From Kiritimatiellia bacterium (GTDB taxonomy: Bacteria > Verrucomicrobiota > Kiritimatiellia > RFP12 > UBA1067), in NCBI GenBank assembly GCA_016302985.1, contig JAEDMN010000047.1, positions 1 to 15,547 on the forward strand: a DNA stretch of 15,547 bases, given 5' to 3'. Positions 12,014 to 15,547 of this stretch are shown piece after piece. The position numbers and the translations under genes were made by a program. Below the pieces are notes generated by a model, which made no database searches, was not told the DNA's origin, and saw nothing but the letters and a program-made list of their open reading frames with translations. How positions within the stretch are numbered: the stretch's first letter is position 1; each line of letters starts with the position of its first letter.

Positions 12014-13150
12014 ATGATCGTTCTCGGTATTGAATCAAGCTGCGACGAAACCGCGTGCGCGGTCGTGCGGGACGGCCGCGAGGTGCTGTCCAACGTCGTC
12101 TACACCCAGATCCCCCTGCACCAGCCCTATGGCGGCGTGGTGCCGGAGGTTGCGAGCCGCGCGCACATCGAGAAGGTCCACGGCGTCGTCTCGGAGGCCC
12201 TCGCCCGGTTCCGCGCGAACTGCCCGGGCGCCTCCCTCGACGCCGTCGCGGTGACCTACGGCCCCGGCCTCTCGAGTTCGCTGCTCGTCGGCCTGAACGC
12301 CGCGAAGGGCCTCGCGATGGGCCTGGGCGTGCCGCTCATCGGCGTCAACCACATCGAGGCCCACCTCCACACGCCGTTCCTCTACGACCTGGGCGCGGAC
12401 GCCCCCGGTCCCGGCCCCGAGTCCGCCCTGCCGGCCCTCGGCCTCGCGGTCTCCGGCGGGCACACCACCTGGGTGGACATGCCGGCCTACGGCGAGTACC
12501 GCATCATCGGCCAGACGCTGGACGACGCGGCCGGGGAGGCGTTCGACAAGGCGGCCAAGCTGCTCGGCCTGGGCTATCCCGGCGGACCCGTCATCGACCG
12601 CTGGGCGAAGGGGCACTGGAACGGCGCGACCGACTTCTCGGACGCCGCGGCCCTGAAGGCGCTCGCCTATCCGCCCGGCATCAAGGTGCGCGACCCGATG
12701 CCGCGCTTCCCGAAGGGGCACCCCCGCGCCGGCACCGCGGCGCTGGCGGGGCTGGACGCGGACCTCTGCGTCTCCTTCTCGGGCCTGAAGACCGCGCTCC
12801 TCTACTACGTGAAGAGGAACCCGCCGAAGGACGACGCCGGGAAGGCCGCGCTGGTGGCCGCCTACCAGGAGGCCATCGTGGGCACGCTGGCCGACCGCAC
12901 GCGCCTCGCGCTGCGCCGCCGGTCCTACGGGGCGCTCATCGTGGGCGGCGGCGTCTCCCTCAACGGCCGCCTCCGCGCGAAGCTCGCCGAGGTCGCGGCC
13001 GACGCGCGCGTCCCGCTCCTGCTGGCGCAGCCGAAGTACTGCGGGGACAACGCGGCGATGATCGCGGGCCTCGCCTTCCACCGCAGGAACCTGGTCGGCG
13101 AGGCCGCCCTCGCGGTCGACGTGAACCCCACCCTGCAGGCGGGAGACTGA
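12014..13150 (+). CDS. tsaD: TsaD, tRNA threonylcarbamoyladenosine synthesis
   Basis: TsaD (Kae1/Gcp family), the catalytic subunit that, with TsaB and TsaE, transfers threonylcarbamoyl from TC-AMP to A37 of ANN-decoding tRNAs in the cytoplasm. Residues visible include GIESSCDETA (5-14), the iron-binding NHIEAH (112-117, His113 and His117), SGGHT (147-151), the GEAFDKAAKLLG signature (174-185), VGGGVSLN and CGDNAAMIA near the C-terminus. At 378 residues it is slightly longer than the usual 335-345, with extra residues around 125-140 (PGPGPES) and 220-248. The start ATG lies 7 bases after the upstream stop, with AAGG overlapping that stop. It ends the long operon, and a new promoter follows. 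Confidence 0.97.
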   Translation: MIVLGIESSCDETACAVVRDGREVLSNVVYTQIPLHQPYGGVVPEVASRAHIEKVHGVVSEALARFRANCPGASLDAVAVTYGPGLSSSLLVGLNAAKGLAMGLGVPLIGVNHIEAHLHTPFLYDLGADAPGPGPESALPALGLAVSGGHTTWVDMPAYGEYRIIGQTLDDAAGEAFDKAAKLLGLGYPGGPVIDRWAKGHWNGATDFSDAAALKALAYPPGIKVRDPMPRFPKGHPRAGTAALAGLDADLCVSFSGLKTALLYYVKRNPPKDDAGKAALVAAYQEAIVGTLADRTRLALRRRSYGALIVGGGVSLNGRLRAKLAEVAADARVPLLLAQPKYCGDNAAMIAGLAFHRRNLVGEAALAVDVNPTLQAGD

Positions 13151-13162
13151 TTCGCCGTTTCC

Positions 13163-13192
13163 TTGATTCCCCGACGCGAAATCGTGTATAAT
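13163..13192 (+). promoter_or_regulatory. Promoter for the V-type ATPase D-I genes
   Basis: TTGATT (13163-13168) and a perfect TATAAT (13187-13192) are separated by 18 bases, a good sigma-70-type promoter in the 68-base gap after tsaD. Transcription would begin near 13199, about 20 bases before the subunit D ATG. It is the only promoter in the window with a recognisable -35. Confidence 0.65.
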
Positions 13193-13218
13193 GGAGCTTC
13201 CCTCGAGGAAGTCCCGAC

Positions 13219-13836
13219 ATGGCGAAGATCAAGCTGACAAAGACGGAGCTCAAGGCCCAGACGGATGCGCTGAAGCGCTTCCAGCGCTTTCTGCCCATGC
13301 TGCAGCTGAAGAAGCAGCAGCTGCAGGGCGAGATCGCCGGCATCGCGGCGAAGGCCGAGGCGGTGACGGAGAAGGAGAAGTCCGTCCGCCGCGCCCTCGA
13401 GTCCTGGGTGGGGCTGTTCGCCACCGGCGCCGACCTGCTGGCCGGCCTCGTCTCCGTGAAGGAGGTCAGGGTCTCGCACGCGAACATCGCCGGCGTGGAG
13501 ATCCCCGTGTTCGACGGCATCGAGACGGACGTGAAGCCCGTCGACCTCTGGGAGACGCCCGCGTGGGTGGACGACGCGGTGGGCGCGCTCACCGACATCC
13601 TCGCCCTGCAGAGCGAGCGGGCGGTGCTGCAGCGCCAGCGCGACCTCATCGCGGAGGAGCTCCGCACGACGTCGCAGCGCGTCAACCTGTTCGAGAAGGT
13701 GAAGATCCCCGCGTGCCGGGAGAACATCCGCGTGATCAAGATCGCGATCGGCGACGAGCAGACCGCGGCCGTCACGCGCGGCAAGATCGCGAAGAGCCGC
13801 GGCGGGGATTCCGAGGACCGGGAGGGCGCGGCATGA
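13219..13836 (+). CDS. atpD: V/A-type ATPase subunit D
   Basis: Subunit D forms the central rotor stalk of V/A-type ATPases, turning inside the A3B3 head and joining it to the membrane ring. The 205-residue protein has long coiled-coil N- and C-terminal parts: LTKTELKAQTDALKRFQRFLPMLQLKK-like start (6-32) and the family signature RTTSQRVNLFEKVKIP (149-164). The middle (about 85-110) is the short beta-rich region. GAGGAAG at 13205-13211 is 7 bases before the ATG. It overlaps the next gene by 4 bases. Unlike the common order in which A and B precede D, here the gene before D is tsaD. Confidence 0.92.
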   Translation: MAKIKLTKTELKAQTDALKRFQRFLPMLQLKKQQLQGEIAGIAAKAEAVTEKEKSVRRALESWVGLFATGADLLAGLVSVKEVRVSHANIAGVEIPVFDGIETDVKPVDLWETPAWVDDAVGALTDILALQSERAVLQRQRDLIAEELRTTSQRVNLFEKVKIPACRENIRVIKIAIGDEQTAAVTRGKIAKSRGGDSEDREGAA

Positions 13837-15542
13837 TCGTCCCGATGAAGCATCTCACGCTGCTGTGCGTGGCGGACGCGGGCGAGAAGACGCTGGCCGC
13901 GCTGCGCGACCTCGGCTGCGTGCACGTCGACCTCTCCGGCGCCTCGTCGGCGGCCTTCGCGGCGGCGCGGGGCGAGCTGGCCGAGGCCGAACGCGCGGTC
14001 CGCATCCTCTCCAAGGCGGCCGCGGAGGCGAAGGGCGGGGCGTCCGTCGCGGCCGACGGCCGCTTCGACTCCGTCCGCAACGCGGACCTCGTGGCGGCCG
14101 TCCTGGCGGCCGACGCGGAGCGCCAGGCCGCCGCCGAGGAGGCGGAGGCGCTGCGGCAGACGGTCCGCGCCTACGAACCCTACGGCGATTTCGACCCCGC
14201 GCTCGCGCAGAGCCTGCTGGACCGGGGCGTCGACCTGTCGTCCGTCTGCACGCTTCCCGACCCGCTTCCGCGCGAACGCCTGTCCGCGACGCGGGCGCGG
14301 CTGGCGGCCGCGCAGGCGAAGGTCGCGTCCCTCGCCGCGGCGCTCGCGTCCGCGAACGGCCGCGCGGGCGCGATTCTCGCAGCCTACCCGGGCCTGAACG
14401 ACCGGATCGCCTTCGCGGCGGCGCGGGACGCGCTCGCCACGCAGGGCGCGGTCTCGTGGATCGAGGGCTGGATCCCCGCGGAGAGCGTGCCGCGCCTGCG
14501 CGCGCAGGCCGTGACCCGCGGCTGGGGCCTGCTGCTGCGCGACGCGGAGCCGGGCGAGAATCCGCCCACGCTGATCCGCCCCCCGAGGCTGTTCCGCCCC
14601 GTCGCGGCGCTCTTCCAGGGGCTCGGCATCGCCCCCGCCTACAGCGAGGCGGACGTCTCGGTGCCGTTCATGTGCTATTTCTCGGTCTTCTTCGCGATGC
14701 TCGTCGGCGACGGCGCGTACGGCGCGATTTTCCTGGCGGCGACCCTCTTCGGCTGGTGGAAGACGCGCCCGAAGGGCGAGGGGCACCGTCCGCGGATCAT
14801 CCGCAGCTGGCTCACGATGCTGACCGTCTTCTCCTTCGCGACGGTCGTCTGGGGCGTCCTCTCGAACACCTGGTTCGGCGCCGGCATCCCCGCGTGCGCC
14901 GACTGGCCGACGGTGAAGTGGCTGGCGGACCCGAGCTACGGCAACATGATGCTGCTCTGCTTCACGATCGGCGCCTCCCACCTGATGCTCGCGCGCATCT
15001 GGAACGGCATCTGCAAGGCGCCGGACCCGACATGCCTCGCGGAGTTCGGCTGGGCGGGCGTGCTGCTGCTGATGTACCTGGTCACGAACGCGATCGTCAA
15101 GATCTTCCCCGCGGTGCCGGCCTGGGGCTTCTGGGTGGGCGGCGTCTCGATCGCGCTCGTCTTCCTGTTCACGGTCAGGCCGTCCGAACTGAAGACGCGC
15201 GGCGCGGAGCTCGGCATGCTGCCGCTCAACATCATGAGCGCGCTGGGCGACATCATCTCGTACGTGCGCCTGTTCGCGGTGGGCCTCGCCTCCGTCAAGG
15301 TCGCGGAGAACTTCAACGCCATGGCGACGGGCCTCGTCAGCGCCGAGCACGCGCTGTGGCTGAACGCGCTGCTGGCGGTCGCGATGGTCGCCATCCTCCT
15401 GATCGGGCACGGCCTGAACCTGGCCATGGCCGGCCTCTCGATCCTCGTGCACGCCGTCCGTCTGAACACCCTCGAGTTCTCGAACCACAAGGGCGTCACC
15501 TGGGCGGGCTACGCCTACAGGCCCTTCAGGAAGAATGCGTGA
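13833..15542 (+). CDS. atpI: V/A-type ATPase subunit I
   Basis: Subunit I (the a-subunit of V-type enzymes) is the membrane stator that forms the ion half-channels. The 569-residue protein has a cytoplasmic first half (1-270) with Ala-rich coiled-coil helices and a membrane second half with about seven segments starting near 276 (VPFMCYFSVFFAMLVGDGAYG). The essential channel arginine is Arg479 in ISYVRLFAVGLA. At 569 residues it is somewhat shorter than the typical ~600-680. I chose ATG 13833, which overlaps the D stop (ATGA) and follows GGGAGGG at 13820-13826; a second in-frame ATG is at 13845. The gene ends five bases before the window edge, so subunit K and others may follow. Confidence 0.93.
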   Translation: MIVPMKHLTLLCVADAGEKTLAALRDLGCVHVDLSGASSAAFAAARGELAEAERAVRILSKAAAEAKGGASVAADGRFDSVRNADLVAAVLAADAERQAAAEEAEALRQTVRAYEPYGDFDPALAQSLLDRGVDLSSVCTLPDPLPRERLSATRARLAAAQAKVASLAAALASANGRAGAILAAYPGLNDRIAFAAARDALATQGAVSWIEGWIPAESVPRLRAQAVTRGWGLLLRDAEPGENPPTLIRPPRLFRPVAALFQGLGIAPAYSEADVSVPFMCYFSVFFAMLVGDGAYGAIFLAATLFGWWKTRPKGEGHRPRIIRSWLTMLTVFSFATVVWGVLSNTWFGAGIPACADWPTVKWLADPSYGNMMLLCFTIGASHLMLARIWNGICKAPDPTCLAEFGWAGVLLLMYLVTNAIVKIFPAVPAWGFWVGGVSIALVFLFTVRPSELKTRGAELGMLPLNIMSALGDIISYVRLFAVGLASVKVAENFNAMATGLVSAEHALWLNALLAVAMVAILLIGHGLNLAMAGLSILVHAVRLNTLEFSNHKGVTWAGYAYRPFRKNA

Positions 15543-15547
15543 GGCCG

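Noticed and set aside
13151..13218. Terminator after tsaD.
   Set aside because: No stem with a T-run was found between the tsaD stop and the D promoter; the end of the long transcript cannot be placed.
12960..15488. An 842-codon minus-strand open frame opposite V-type ATPase D and I.
   Set aside because: It is a shadow of two well-conserved + strand genes, with no motifs or ribosome binding site of its own.

Overview
The window is GC-rich bacterial DNA (clearly above 60% G+C by eye), and every gene I can support lies on the + strand. Three traits together point to the PVC superphylum, most plausibly a Kiritimatiellota- or Lentisphaerae-like bacterium: an exosortase/EpsI protein next to a polyprenyl-phosphate sugar transferase, a V/A-type ATPase (subunits D and I), and a phosphofructokinase with the PKTIDND signature. 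This placement is inference from gene content and protein style; no rRNA or marker gene here settles it.

Layout. (1) 1-213: a non-coding leader, visibly less GC-rich than the rest, with three short hairpins followed by an extended -10 promoter. (2) 214-2920: acyl carrier protein, short-chain dehydrogenase and NeuD/PglD-type acyltransferase, overlapping by 4 bases at each junction, then a 7 x 7-bp tandem repeat, a HAD phosphatase without a ribosome binding site, and a DUF721/DciA-like protein. (3) 2951-5259: own promoter, phosphofructokinase, then an RlmI-like RNA methyltransferase. (4) 5257-13150: a promoter overlapping the methyltransferase stop codon, then a tightly packed run of exosortase-EpsI fusion, WecA-type transferase fused to a nucleotide-binding domain, DhaL, LsrF-like aldolase/thiolase, PhnP-like metallo-hydrolase, a secreted protein of unknown function and TsaD. 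Most junctions overlap by 1-4 bases, so this looks like one operon. (5) 13163-15542: own promoter, then V-type ATPase subunits D and I; the operon probably continues past the window.

How the genes may work together. Block 2 starts like a sugar-acylation module in which ACP and reductase prepare an acyl group and the left-handed beta-helix enzyme attaches it to an amino sugar. The first two genes of block 4 fit surface assembly: WecA-type transfer starts a polyprenyl-linked glycan, and exosortase sorts PEP-CTERM-type proteins to the envelope. No exosortase substrate is in the window. DhaL and LsrF both belong to dihydroxyacetone-phosphate chemistry, but their usual partners (DhaK, DhaM, LsrK, the Lsr transporter) are absent. 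TsaD, PFK, the methyltransferase and the ATPase are housekeeping.

The observations most worth following are the exosortase-EpsI fusion with a four-cysteine zinc-ribbon-like insert beside a WecA/CapD-like fusion, the orphan DhaL-LsrF pair, the heptanucleotide repeat that occupies the ribosome binding site position of the HAD gene, and the ATPase operon that begins with D-I. I found no CRISPR array, tRNA, rRNA, transposase or convincing intrinsic terminator.
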